Assembly: GCA_905221605.1 (NCBI GenBank)
Contig: CAJNDS010000232.1
Coordinates: 83,501 to 147,500 of the forward strand
Length of the DNA stretch: 64,000 bases
Source of the DNA: Symbiodinium natans
Lineage: Eukaryota; Sar; Dinophyceae; Suessiales; Symbiodiniaceae
Reading direction: 5' to 3'
A program made the position numbers and the translations under genes. The notes under the pieces were generated by a model. That model saw nothing but the letters and a program-made list of their open reading frames with translations. It searched no databases and had not been told where the DNA came from. Shown piece after piece: positions 11,119 to 22,000 of this stretch. The first letter of the stretch is position 1; each line of letters begins with the position of its first letter.

Positions 11119-11290
11119 TATCATCATTGTCATCACACTCTTCATCTGCATGAGTCCTTTCATTGTACTGGCATAACTTCACTGCATCAATTGCATAAAG
11201 CTTTCCCAGCAGCATCATCATCTTCATCATCTTCATCATCTTCATCAGCTCCTTGATCTTGTTCATCCTCATCATCTTCATCATCTAGTC
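11118..11290. repeat. CAT/CTT trinucleotide-rich tract
   Basis: Runs of (CAT)n and (CTTCAT)n are mixed with TTCATCATCTTCATC. It is simple-sequence DNA, and the methionine/lysine-rich ORF on the minus strand is an artefact of it. Confidence 0.85.
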
Positions 11291-11379
11291 AGTTGTTCGC
11301 ATCGTCATCATGTGTTTATGTTTTGCTGCGGTATGCAGACCCCTGTTTCTTGCAAACAAATGGCCGCGTGCCAATATTA

Positions 11380-11645
11380 ATTGCTTGTAACCGGGCCGCG
11401 GCCCACATACGCGACATACCCCGTTACAGGGGGTATGTATCAATGGTCGCGGTTTTGCGACAGACCTGTTTGTTGTTGTCTGCAGGTTCCAAGTCTTGCT
11501 TATCGGGGGGTAAGTGTTCGTAAGTTTACAGGAGCAAATATAAGTATCCCTGAATTTGAAACCCCCTTAAACTCTTAAAGGCTGAGTACGCGGAGTGGTT
11601 CCAAGATCTTGCTTATCGGGGGGTAAGTGTTCGTAAATTTCACCA
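11380..11645. repeat. Short palindrome and direct repeat
   Basis: ACATACCCCGTTACAGGG, ending GGTATGT, forms an imperfect palindrome at about 11415-11440. A 27-bp sequence starting GCTTATCGGGGGGTAAGTG occurs at about 11497 and again at about 11611. I found no gene here. Confidence 0.6.
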
Positions 11646-11689
11646 AAAACATGACAATCTTTCCGCGGAATATGTGTCAGTAGAGCCGT

Positions 11690-12490
11690 GCCATAATTTA
11701 AATAATTCAAATATTTTAAACAATCTAATAATTTTAAAAATTTAAATCCGAAAGGGGGGGGGGACCACCCCCCCTCCCCAGAATTACATAATTAAATAAT
11801 TTAAATAAGACGGGGAGGTTTCGGATTTAAATTATTTAAATTGTTTAATCCTTAGGGGGCAGGGCGGGTGGCCCCCCCCCCCCTTTTCGGATTTAAATTA
11901 TTGAAATTATTGAAATTATGTAAATAATTTAAATCCGCTCGAAGCCTTAAATAATTGTTTAAATTATTTAAATTATTTAAATCCCGGCCGAATTAGATAA
12001 TTTAAATATTTTAAATCCGAAACCTGCCCGTCATATTCAAATTGAAATTATTTGATTCCCAGGCGATTTAAAGAATTTAGATAGTTTAAATAATGAAAAA
12101 TGATTTAAATCCGGCGGGCGGGGGGGGGACCACCCCCCCCCTCCCCAGAATTAAATAATTCAAAAAGTGTAAATAAGACGGGGAGGTTTCGGATTTAAGT
12201 TATTTGAATTATTTAAGTCTTAGGGGGCAGGGGGGGGTGGTCCCCCCCTTTTCGGATTTAAATTATTTAAAAATTATTTAAACTATTTCAATTATTTACA
12301 TTATGTAAATTGTTGATATTATTTACAAATTATTCACATTATTTAATTCCCGGCCGAAGTTAAATAACTTAAGTAATTTAAATCCGAAACCTGCCCGTCA
12401 TATTTATGTTATTTAATTATTTAAATAAATTTCGATACTTAAATTCTTTAAATTATTTAAATTACTTAAGTCAATCTAATTAAGTAAAAA
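11690..12490. repeat. AT-rich palindromes framed by G/C runs
   Basis: Dense TTTAAAT, AATTATTTAAAT and ATTTAAATCC motifs are interrupted by two related cassettes (about 11743-11890 and 12110-12260). Each begins with a G-run plus ACCACCCCCCC, then CTCCCCAGAATTA, AAGACGGGGAGGTTTCGG, and ends with GGGGGCAGG plus a C-run and TTTTCGG. The ends of each cassette are inverted copies, so they can fold back. No coding signal. Confidence 0.7.
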
Positions 12491-12509
12491 ACAATATAAA
12501 CCCAAGCAA

Positions 12510-12845
12510 GCACGAGAGCCCGGGGGGCTGGAGACTACAGTCAGAGAGCTCGGGGGCCTGCAGACTACAGCCAGACAGCCCGGGGGCCTGGTGACTACAG
12601 CGAGACAGACCGGGGGCCTGGAGACTACAGTCAGAGAGCTCGGGGGCCTGAGACTGCCCGGGACCCTGGTGACTACAGCGAGCCCAAAGGCCTGGAGACT
12701 CTACAGTCAGAGAGCTCGGGGGCCTGCAGACTACAGCCAGACAGCCCGGACCCTGGTGACAACGAGAGAGCCCGGGGGCCTGGAGACTACAGTCAGAGAG
12801 CTCGGGGGCCTGCAGACTACAGCCACAGCTCGGGGCCTACGGCCT
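12510..12845. repeat. ~35-bp minisatellite
   Basis: About nine variants of GCCTGGAGACTACAGTCAGA followed by GAGCTCGGGGG occur in tandem, with deletions. The open frame through it (12591-12923) is a repeat artefact. Confidence 0.85.
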
Positions 12846-14232
12846 GCTTCGCGGGAAATCCCGTGGGAAAAGGAAGCCCTTATTTTTGAAGTCTTGCGAG
12901 ATTTCTCGCGGGATGCGTTTTAATTTCGAAGGGGATCCGAGGGAAAACCAAGGGAAGTTCAAAGGGAAGTCCAAGGGAACAGTAAAAGGAAGCTTTGACT
13001 CTCACGGGAAACTGAAGGGAAACCAAAAAAAAATCAAAGGGAAACCACGGGAAAACCAGGAAAACTCAAGGGAGAGCTCGCGGGAATTTCTCCCGCCAAA
13101 ATTCGCGGGAGAAAAGTTTCGCGGGAGAAATATTCAAGGGGAATGCTTTTGTTAACGCTCGTCCCCGGACCCCCGGCTTTTTTTACAAGCCTTATGAATT
13201 AACAAAACAAAATGTTCTTTTTTAAAAGGACTAAGAAGCGCATTTAAATATTTTAAATGAGTATTTTTGTTGCTGTTTTTTTATTTTTCTTGTAAGGCCT
13301 AGGCTTTCAGAATTTCAGGAAAATTGCAAAAAAAACTTAAATGGTTTATTTGCTAAAAATTACAAACAAAAATCCAAAAATATAAGGTACCCATGGAACT
13401 TCATGGCCTTTCAAAATATTGAAATGCCCCTAGTTTCCTTAAAATCTATCAAAATTTAAACTAATATTCAAGTATTTTCCGGAAAGGGTCAGGCCCATTT
13501 GGGGGCCTGGAGACTCTACAGTCAGAGAGCTCGGGGGCCTGCAGACTACAGCCACAGCTCGGGGCCTACGGCCTGCTTCGCGGGAAATCCCGTGGGAAAA
13601 GGAAGCCCTTATTTTTGAAGTCTTGCGAGATTTCTCGCGGGATGCGTTTTAATTTCGAAGGGGATCCGAGGGAAAACCAAGGGAAGTTCAAAGGGAAGTC
13701 CAAGGGAACAGTAAAAGGAAGATTTGACTCTCACGGGAAACTGAAGGGAAACCAAAAAAAACATCAAAGGGAAACCACGGGAAAACCAGAAAAACTCAAG
13801 GGAGAGCTCGCGGGAATTTCTCCCGCCAAAATTCGCGGGAGAAAAGTTTCGCGGGAGAAATATTCAAGGGGAATGCTTTTGTTAACGCTCGTCCCCGGAC
13901 CCCCGGCTTTTTTTACAAGCCTTATGAATTAACAAAACAAAATGTTCTTTTTTAAAAGGACTAAGAAGCGCATTTAAATATTTTAAATGAGTATTTGTGT
14001 TGCTGTTTTTTTTATTTTTCTTGTAAGGCCTAGGCTTTCAGAATTTCAGGAAAATTGCAAAAAAAAAAACTTAAATGGTTTATTTGCTAAAAATTACAAA
14101 CAAAAATCCAAAAATATAACGTACCCATGGAACTTCATGGCCTTTCCAAATATTGAAATGCCCCTAGTTTCCTTAAAATCTATCAAATTTTAAACTAATA
14201 TTCAAGTATTTTCCAGAAAGGGTCAGGCCCAT
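12775..14232. repeat. Tandem duplication, period 729 bp
   Basis: Copies at about 12775-13500 and 13503-14232 carry GCGGGAAATCCCGTGGG (12851 and 13580), then a stretch rich in AAGGGAAA/CCAAGGGAA, then AT-rich DNA ending TTTTCCxGAAAGGGTCAGGC. The last part resembles the adjoining 14.2-18.8 kb satellite unit. The K/G/E/N-rich ORFs (FEGDPRENQGKFKGKSKG) are low-complexity and lack homologous features. Confidence 0.85.
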
Positions 14233-16610
14233 TTAAATAAAAAAATAAACTCAGTAAAACTATTGGAAAATAAATTTATTTTCCGGAAAAGTCAGGCCCA
14301 TTTAAAATTTTAAAATCCTTAAAATCCTGAAAACCCTTAAAATTTTGAAAGCCCGGACCTTTCAATATTTTAAGGATTTTAAGGAATTTAACGCCTTTTA
14401 AATTTCTTAAAATCCTTAAAATCCTTAAAATTTTGAAAGAAAATTAAATTATTTTCCGGAAAGAGGCAGGCCCATTTAAAATTTTAAAAATCCTTAAAAT
14501 CCTTAAAATCCTTAAAATTTTGAAAGCCCGGGCCTTTCAAAATTTTAAGGATTTTAAGGAATTTAAGGCCTTTTAAATTTCTTAAAATCCTTAAAATCCT
14601 TAAAATCCTTAAAATTTTGCAAGAAAATTAGATTATTTTCCGGAAAGAGGCAGGCCCATTTAAAATTTTAAAAATCCTTAAAATCCTTAAAATCCTTAAA
14701 ATTTTGAAAGCCCGGGCCTTTCAAAATTTTAAGGATTTTAAGGAATTTAACGCCTTTTAAATTTCTTAAAATCCTTAAAATCCTTAAAATCCTTAAAAAT
14801 TTTGAAAGAAAATTAAATTATTTTCCGGAAAGAGGCAGGCCCATTTAAAATTTTAAAAATCCTTAAAATCCTTAAAATCCTTAAAATTTTGAAAGAAAAT
14901 TAAATTATTTTCCGGAAAGAGGCAGGCCCATTTAAAATTTTAAAAATCCTTAAAATCCTTAAAATCCTTAAAATTTTGAAAGCCCGGGCCTTTCAAAATT
15001 TTAAGGATTTTAAGGAATTTAAGCCTTTTAAATTTCTTAAAATCCTTAAAATCCTGGAAAAAATACCTTAAAATTTTGAAAGAAAATTAAATCATTCTCC
15101 GGAAAGAGGCAGGCCCATTTAAAATTTTAAAAATCCTTAAAACCCTTAAAATCCTTAAAATTTTGAAAGCCCGGGCCTTTCAAAATTTTAAGGATTTTAA
15201 GGAATTTAAGGCCTTTTAAATTTCTTAAAATCCTTAAAATCCTTAAAATCCTTAAAATTTTGAAAGAAAATTAAATTACTTTCCGGAAAGAGGCAGGCCC
15301 ATTTAAAATTTTAAAAATCCTTAAAATCCTTAAAATTTTGAAAGCCCGGGCCTTTCAAAATTTTAAGGATTTTAAGGAATTTAAGGCCTTTTAAATTTCT
15401 TAAAATCCTTAAAATCCTTAAAAACCTTAAAATTTTGAAAGAAAATTAAATCATTTTCCGGAAAGAGGCAGGCCCATTTAAAATTTCAAAAATCCTTAAA
15501 ATCCTTAAAATCCTTAAAATTTTGAAAGCCCGGGCCTTTCAAAATTTTAAGGATTTTAAGGAATTTAAGGCCTTTTAAATTTCTTAAAATCCTTAAAATC
15601 CTTAAAATCCTTGAAATTTTGAAAGAAAATTAAATCATTTTCCGGAAAGAGGCAGGCCCATTTAAAATTTTAAAAATCCTTAAAATCCTTAAAATCCTTA
15701 AAAATTTGAAAGGTTGGGGCTTTCAAAATTTTAAGGATTTTAAGGAATTTAAGGCCTTTTAAAATTCTTAAAATCCTTAAAATCCTTAAAATCCTTAAAA
15801 TTTTGAAAGAAAATTAAATTATTTTCCGGAAAGAGGCAGGCCCATTTAAAATTTTAAAAATCCTTAAAATCCTTAAAATCCTTAAAATTTTGAAAGGTTG
15901 GGGCTTTCAAAATGTTAAGGATTTTAAGGAATTTAAGGCCTTTTAAATTTCTTAAAATCCTTAAAATCCTTAAAATCCTTAAAATTTTGAAAGAAAATTA
16001 AATCATTTTCCGGAAAGAGGCAGGCCCATGTAAAATTTTAAAAATCCTTAAAATCCTTAAAATCCTTAAAATTTTGAAAGCCCGGGCCTTTCAAAATTTT
16101 AAGGATTTTAAGGAATTTAAGGCCTTTTAAATTTCTTAAAATCCTTAAAATCCTTAAAATCCTTAAAATTTTGAAAGAAAAATAAATTATTTTCCGGAAA
16201 GAGGCAGGACCATTTAAAATTTTAAAAATCCTTAAAATCCTTAAAATCCTTAAAATTTTGAAAGGTTGGGGCTTTCAAAATTTTAAGGATTTTAAGGAAT
16301 TTAAGGCCTTTTAAATTTCTTAAAATCCTTAAAATCCTTTAAAATTTTGAAAGAAAATTGAATTATTTTCCGGACAGAGGCAGGCCCATTTAAAATTTTA
16401 AAAATCCTTAAAATCCTTAAAATTTTGAAAGGTTGGGGCTTTCAAAATTTTAAGGATTTTAAGGAATTTAACGCCTTTTAAATTTCTTAAAAACCTTAAA
16501 ATCCTTAAAATTTTGAAATAAAATTAAAATATATTCCGGAAAGAGTCAGGCCCATTTAAAATTTTAAAAATCCTTAAAATCCTTAAAATCCTTAAAATTT
16601 TGAAAGCCCC
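14232..16610 (+). repeat. ~180-bp satellite, left arm of giant inverted repeat
   Basis: About 13 units each read CCGGAAAGAGGCAGGCCCAT, TTAAAATTTTAAAAATCC, several TTAAAATCC steps, a palindromic core and then AAATTTCTTAAAATCC. Anchors lie near 14456, 14640, 14825, 15100, 15284, 15458, 15640, 15826, 16010, 16192, 16370 and 16538. The core alternates between GAAAGCCCGGGCCTTTC and GAAAGGTTGGGGCTTTC, marking two subfamilies. No genes. Confidence 0.95.
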
Positions 16611-18775
16611 AACCTTTCAAAATTTTAAGGATTTTAAGGATTTTAAGGATTTTTAACATTTTAAATGGGCTTGCCTCTTTCCGGAGAATGATTTAATTTT
16701 CTTTCAAAATTTTAAGGATTTTAAGGATTTTAAGGATTTTAAGAAATTTAAAAGGCCTTAAATTCCTTAAAATCCTTAAAATTTTGAAAGCCCCAACCTT
16801 TCAAAATTTTAAGGATTTTAAGGATTTTAAGGATTTTTAAAGTTTTAAATGGGCCTGCCTCTTTCCGGAAAATAATATAATTTTCTTTCAAAATTTTCAG
16901 GATTTTAAGGATTTTAAGAAATTTAAAAGGCCTTAAATTCCTTAAAATCCTTAAGATTTTGAAAGGCCCGGGCTTTCAAAATTTTAAGGATTTTAAGGAT
17001 TTTCAGGATTCTTAAAATTTTAAATGGGCCTGCCTCTTTCCGGAAAATGATTTAATTTTCTTTCAAAATTTTAAGGATTTTAAGGATTTTAAGGATTTTA
17101 AGGATTTTAAGAAATTTAAAAGGCCTTAAATTCCTTAAAATCCTTAAAATTTTGAAAGCCCCAACCTTTCAAAATTTTAAGGATTTTAAGGATTTTGAGG
17201 ATTTTTAAAATTTTAAATGGGCCTGCCTCTTTCCGGAAAATAATATAATTTTCTTTCAAAATTTTAAGGATTTTAAGGATTTTAAGAAATTTAAAAGGCC
17301 TTAAATTCCTTAAAATCCTTAAAATTTTGAAAGGCCCGGGCTTTCAAAATTTTAAGGATTTTAAGGATTTTAAGGATTTTTAAAATGTTAAATGGGCCTG
17401 CCTCTTTCCGGAAAACAATTTAATGTTCTTTCAAAATTTTAAGGATTTTAAGGATTTTAAGAAATTTAAAAGGCCTTAAATTCCTTAAAATCCTTAAAAT
17501 TTTGAAAGCCCCAACCTTTCAAAATTTTAAGGATTTTAAGGATTTTTAAAATTTTAAATGGGCCTGCCTCTTCCCGGAAAATGATTTAATTTTCTTTCAA
17601 CATTTTAAGGATTTTAAGGTTTTTAAGAAATTTAAAAGGCCTTAAATTCCTTAAAATCCTTAAAATTTTGAAAGCCCCAACCTTTCAAAATTTTAAGGAT
17701 TTTAAGGATTTTAAGGATTTTTAAAATTTTAAATGGGCCTGCCTCTTTCCGGAAAACAATTTAATTTTCTTTCAAAATTTGAAGGATTTTAAGGATTTTA
17801 AGAAATTTAAAAGGCCTTAAATTCCTTAAAATCCTTAAAATTTTGAAAGGCCCGGGCTTTCAAAATTTTAAGGATTTTAGGGATTTTAAGGATTTTGAAA
17901 ATTTTAAATGGGCCTGCCTCTTTCCGAAAATAATTTAATTTTCTTTCAAAATTTTAAGGATTTTAAGGATTTTAAGAAATTTAAAAGGCGTTAAATTCCT
18001 TAAAATCCTTAAAATTTGGAAAGCCCCAACCTTTCAAAATTTTAAGGATTTTAAGGATTTTAAGGATTTTTAAAATTTTAAATGGGTCTGCCTCTTTCCG
18101 GAAAATAATTTAATTTTCTTTCAAAATTTTAAGGATTTTAAGGATTTTAAGGATTTTAAGAAATTTAAAAGGCCTTAAATTCCTTAAAATCCTTAAAATT
18201 TTGAAAGGCCCGGGCTTTCAAAATTTTAAGGATTTTAAGGATTTTTAAAATTTTAAATGGGCCTGCCTCTTTCCGGAAAATAATTTAGTTTTCTTTCAAA
18301 ATTTTAAGGATTTTAAGGATTTTAAGAAATTTAAAAGGCCTTAAATTCCTTAAAATCCTTTAAATTTTGAAAGGCCCGGGCTTTCAAAATTTTAAGGATT
18401 TTAAGGATTTTTAAAATTTTAAATGGGCCTGCCTCTTTCCGGAAAAGAATTTAATTTTCTTTCAAAATTTTAAGGATTTTAAGGTTTTTAAGAAATTTAA
18501 AAGGCCTTAAATTCCTTAAAATCCTTAAAATTTTGAAAGGCCCGGGCTTTCAAAATTTTAAGGATTGTAAGGATTTTAAGGATTTTTTTTAAATGGGCCT
18601 GCCTCTTTCCGGAAAATAATTTAATTTCCTTTCAAAATTTTAAGGATTTTAAGGATTTTAAGAAATTTAAAAGGCCTTAAATTCCTTAAAATCCTTAAAA
18701 TTTTGAAAGGTCCGGGCTTTCAAAATTTTAAGGATTTTGTGGTCCTTTTAAAATTTTGGAAAACCCCTAAATTCC
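16611..18775 (-). repeat. ~175-bp satellite, right arm in opposite orientation
   Basis: From about 16.61 kb the same unit reads as its reverse complement: AAATGGGCCTGCCTCTTTCC then GGAAAATxATTTAATTTTCT. About 12 units have anchors near 16665, 16850, 17025, 17220, 17395, 17568, 17740, 17910, 18085, 18258, 18425 and 18596. Cores appear as GAAAGCCCCAACCTTTC or GAAAGGCCCGGGCTTTC. The two arms form one inverted repeat of about 4.5 kb with no spacer. Confidence 0.95.
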
Positions 18776-19099
18776 TTAAAATCCTTAACGTTTTGGAAGG
18801 CGAAGCAGGACCGTCAAATAACGCATAAAGGTCCTACATACATATATATATATATATATAATCTTGGCTACTATATAATCTCTAAGGAACGGCGAACAGC
18901 ATAAATTCGGGTTACCGATAGTCCAAACCTAAGGAACAGCTAGAAGTAGTTTTTTTGTTGCTATCATCCTTGTTGTAAGGAACAGCTGAAACTAAAATTA
19001 TTGCCAGGGTACAAAGTTCAGTATAGGACCCTAAACCCTAAACCTTAAACCCTAAACCCTAAACCCTAAATCCTAAATCCTAAACCCGAATCAGTATAG
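18776..19099 (+). other. Intron-like sequence before the first recognised ATPase exon
   Basis: It contains a TA microsatellite (18840-18860), repeated CTAAGGAACAGC motifs (family I-like), and a telomere array at about 19029-19090. The 11-mer TCAGTATAGGA stands on both sides of that array (19020 and 19091). The right copy provides the acceptor TATAG|G of the first recognised exon. No coding sequence for the missing ATPase N-terminus is visible here. Confidence 0.6.
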
Positions 19100-22000
19100 G
19101 ATGCAGCTCACCAGCTTCATCATCATTCTCCTCATGGTCGCCGCCGTGGCCTCCATCCTCGTGAATGCCACAGGCCCTGATGCCGCGGATCCGCGCCTTG
19201 GTGTAGTCGTTTAGGGTACAGGGTTTAGGGTTTAGGGTTTCGGGTTTCGGGTTTAATTTAAGGGTTTAGGGTGTAGGGTTTAGGTTTTGGGTTTTTAGGG
19301 TTAGGGTCCTTCTGTTACTTTCTGGGTTCCCTTGTCAAATAACCTTGTAAGGCTTAAGGCCAAAAAAGGGTAGCCCAAGGCTCTCCTACACCACCGGGAT
19401 TGCCATCGGGATCATCGTCCTCATCAACGCCGGCATTGCCGCCTGGACCGAGCACAAGGCGGGCGATGCCCTCGAGGCGCTGTCCAAGATGACCCAGGCC
19501 AACATCTACGTGGTGCGCGATGGGAAGGAAGTGCAGGTGCCTTTGGGCGAATTTTATGTGAAGCCCTTGAATTTAGGGGGGGCCATACATACCCTGCTCT
19601 TACTATGAATTAATGACTCTAATCCCTATGAAGGTTTTTGAACCCTAAACCTCTTTTAGGGTTCTTATGTCGTCCCCAAGCTTGTAGTGCCGAATTCTAT
19701 GAACCCTAAACCACCCCCTTTGAGGGTTCTAATGTCGTCCTCAAGGTGCCTGTGCCAAGCGTGGTGGCTGGAGACATCGTCGTCCTCGGAACCGGCGACG
19801 TCGTGCCTGCAGACCTGCGCCTTATCGAGGCCAAGGACTTCAAGGTCAGCGAGATGGCGCTCACAGGTGGGGGGTTTAGGGTTTAGGGTTTAGGGTTTAG
19901 GGTTTAGGGTTTAGGGTTTAGGGTTTAGGGTTTAGGGTTTAGGGTTTAGGGTTTAGGGACAAGCCTTTGCAAAAGGGTTTAGGGTGTAGGGTTTATGGAA
20001 GGTTTCCGAAATGTGGGGTACCTTATTGGGGTCCTTATTATAAGGGAGCCCTACCTTTTTGGGGGGTCTATATTCGGGATCCCTTGCCCTAAACCCTAAA
20101 CCCCAAACCCCCAGCCCTTGTTTGCGTAAACCCCCAGGCGAACCCGATGACGTGGCCAAGACCTCCAAGGTGAAAGAGAAAAAGGATGGTGCCCCTGAGA
20201 AGCTACTTGGTAGCTACAGGTTTAGGGTTTAGGGTTTAGGGTTTAGGGTTTAGGGTTTAGGGTTTAGGGTTAGACGCTTCTCTATATCCCCCTGGGGAAT
20301 GATTTCTGTTATATAAAGCCCAAGAGGGTATCAAAACATATTATGTTTATTAGGGTTCTAAGGGGAGTATAGTACTCGGTGGCCCAGTGGTACCCCTTTA
20401 CTTTTTTTTGTTTGCTCTGGGTTCCCTGAAAAAGTAACCAACCAAAAAATGGTGCCCTTATTGCAATACTGTTACTGGGCTACCAAGGCTAACTCCCGAG
20501 ACTTGGTAGGCATTTGGGACAGTTTTATGTTTTCCCTTATTGGGTTTAAGAGGATCATAGTAAACCCTAAGCCCTAAGCCCTAAGCCCTAAACCCTAAAC
20601 CCTAAACCCTAAACCCTAAACCCTAAACCCTAAACCCTAAACCCTAAACCCTAAACCCTAAACCCTAAACCCTAAACCCTAACATCATCCTAGGAGACCA
20701 TGGCCTTCTCCGGCTGCAGCATCACCAGCGGCTTGGGGCGCGGCCTCATCACGGACACGGGGGAAGGTTTGAACAGGCTTTTTTCTTTTAATCTTTTTTT
20801 AAACTGCCCTTAAATCCCCTATATAAATAATCCTTATAAAAAACCATGAAAGATTAAGTTCTAATCCCCTATAGAAGTAATCCTTATAAAAAGCCATAAG
20901 AAGAAGTTAGGTTTTGTAGGGCTCCCAAACCTACCCAAGGACACGGGCATGAACACCCGCATCGGCCGCATCGCAAAGCTTCTGGCTGGCTCTTAGGGTT
21001 TAGGGTTTAGGGTTTAGGGTTTAGGGTTTAGGGTTTAGGGTTGGTTTAGGGTTTGGTTTTTTGGTAGAAACTACCATAAGGAGGCTAAAAGTATAACTTC
21101 TAGGAGGGGTTCAGAAGTCAGCCAAGGCTGATCGCTGGCGAGGATGGGGGGACGAAGACCACCTGCTTCTGCTTCTTACGTAGCCAACAGTAGAACTTTA
21201 AACTTTCTGGGTTTAACCCTATTTATTTAATAGGACTTTAATGAAGTGTAACTTTTTTGCCCCTTGGTTATTGGAGCAATAAGGCTTCCCGGACACTTCG
21301 GGAAACCAAACGCCCCTGCAGCAGAACCTGAACAAGCTGGGTGCACGCATCGGTGTTCTTGCCATCGTTACTAGGACCGGGAGTAGGCCCTTTTTTCCTT
21401 TCTTTAGGGTCGGGGTTGCCTTAGAATCCCCTTAAAACCAAAAGGGGCACCCTTTTTATTCCTAGGTTACTCCCGGGTCTAGGTTATCTGCGTTGGCATC
21501 TTCATCATCGGCTGGGTCACGGACCGCAAAGACCCGTCCAATCCTGAGAGTGCTGCATGGCTCTACATGATCCATGGGAGTACTTGGGAAGAGTTTTTTT
21601 TTTTATTTTGGTTACGATAATTATGAAGAAACAGCTGATTTTCAATTTTTGCTAGGGTTCCCAGTTCATCGAAGGCCCTAACCGTGCACCCTAAACCCTA
21701 AACCCCAAACAAGGATCTTGGTGTCTGTCACCTTGGCGGTTGCTGCCATCCCAGAGGGCATCCCGCTCTGCGTGACCATCTCCCTGTCCATCGGATGCTC
21801 CGAGATGGTCAACCAGGAGGTGCTGGAACCCTAAACCCTAAACCCTACACTCTAAACCGTAAACCCTAAACCCTAAACCCTAACCCTAAACCCTACATGC
21901 CCCGAGGTGCTGGTCCGAAAGCTCGCGGCTGTGGAGACGCTGGGCTCCGCTTCCGTCATCTGCAGCGACAAGACCGGAACGCTCACAGAAGGCCCCAAAA

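Noticed and set aside
12591-13932. K/G/E-rich ORFs in the 729-bp duplication
   Set aside because: They run through a minisatellite and AAGGGAAA-type simple sequence; no domain and no codon signal.
14232-18775. Promoter-like AT-rich regulatory region of the ATPase
   Set aside because: The whole block is a uniform satellite; nothing distinguishes a promoter.
20978-21126. Alternative reading of exons 6-7 as [14 protein letters not shown]
   Set aside because: That frame cannot join to the next exon ([12 protein letters not shown]); the join AA|GCTT...AAG|GCTG giving [10 protein letters not shown] does.
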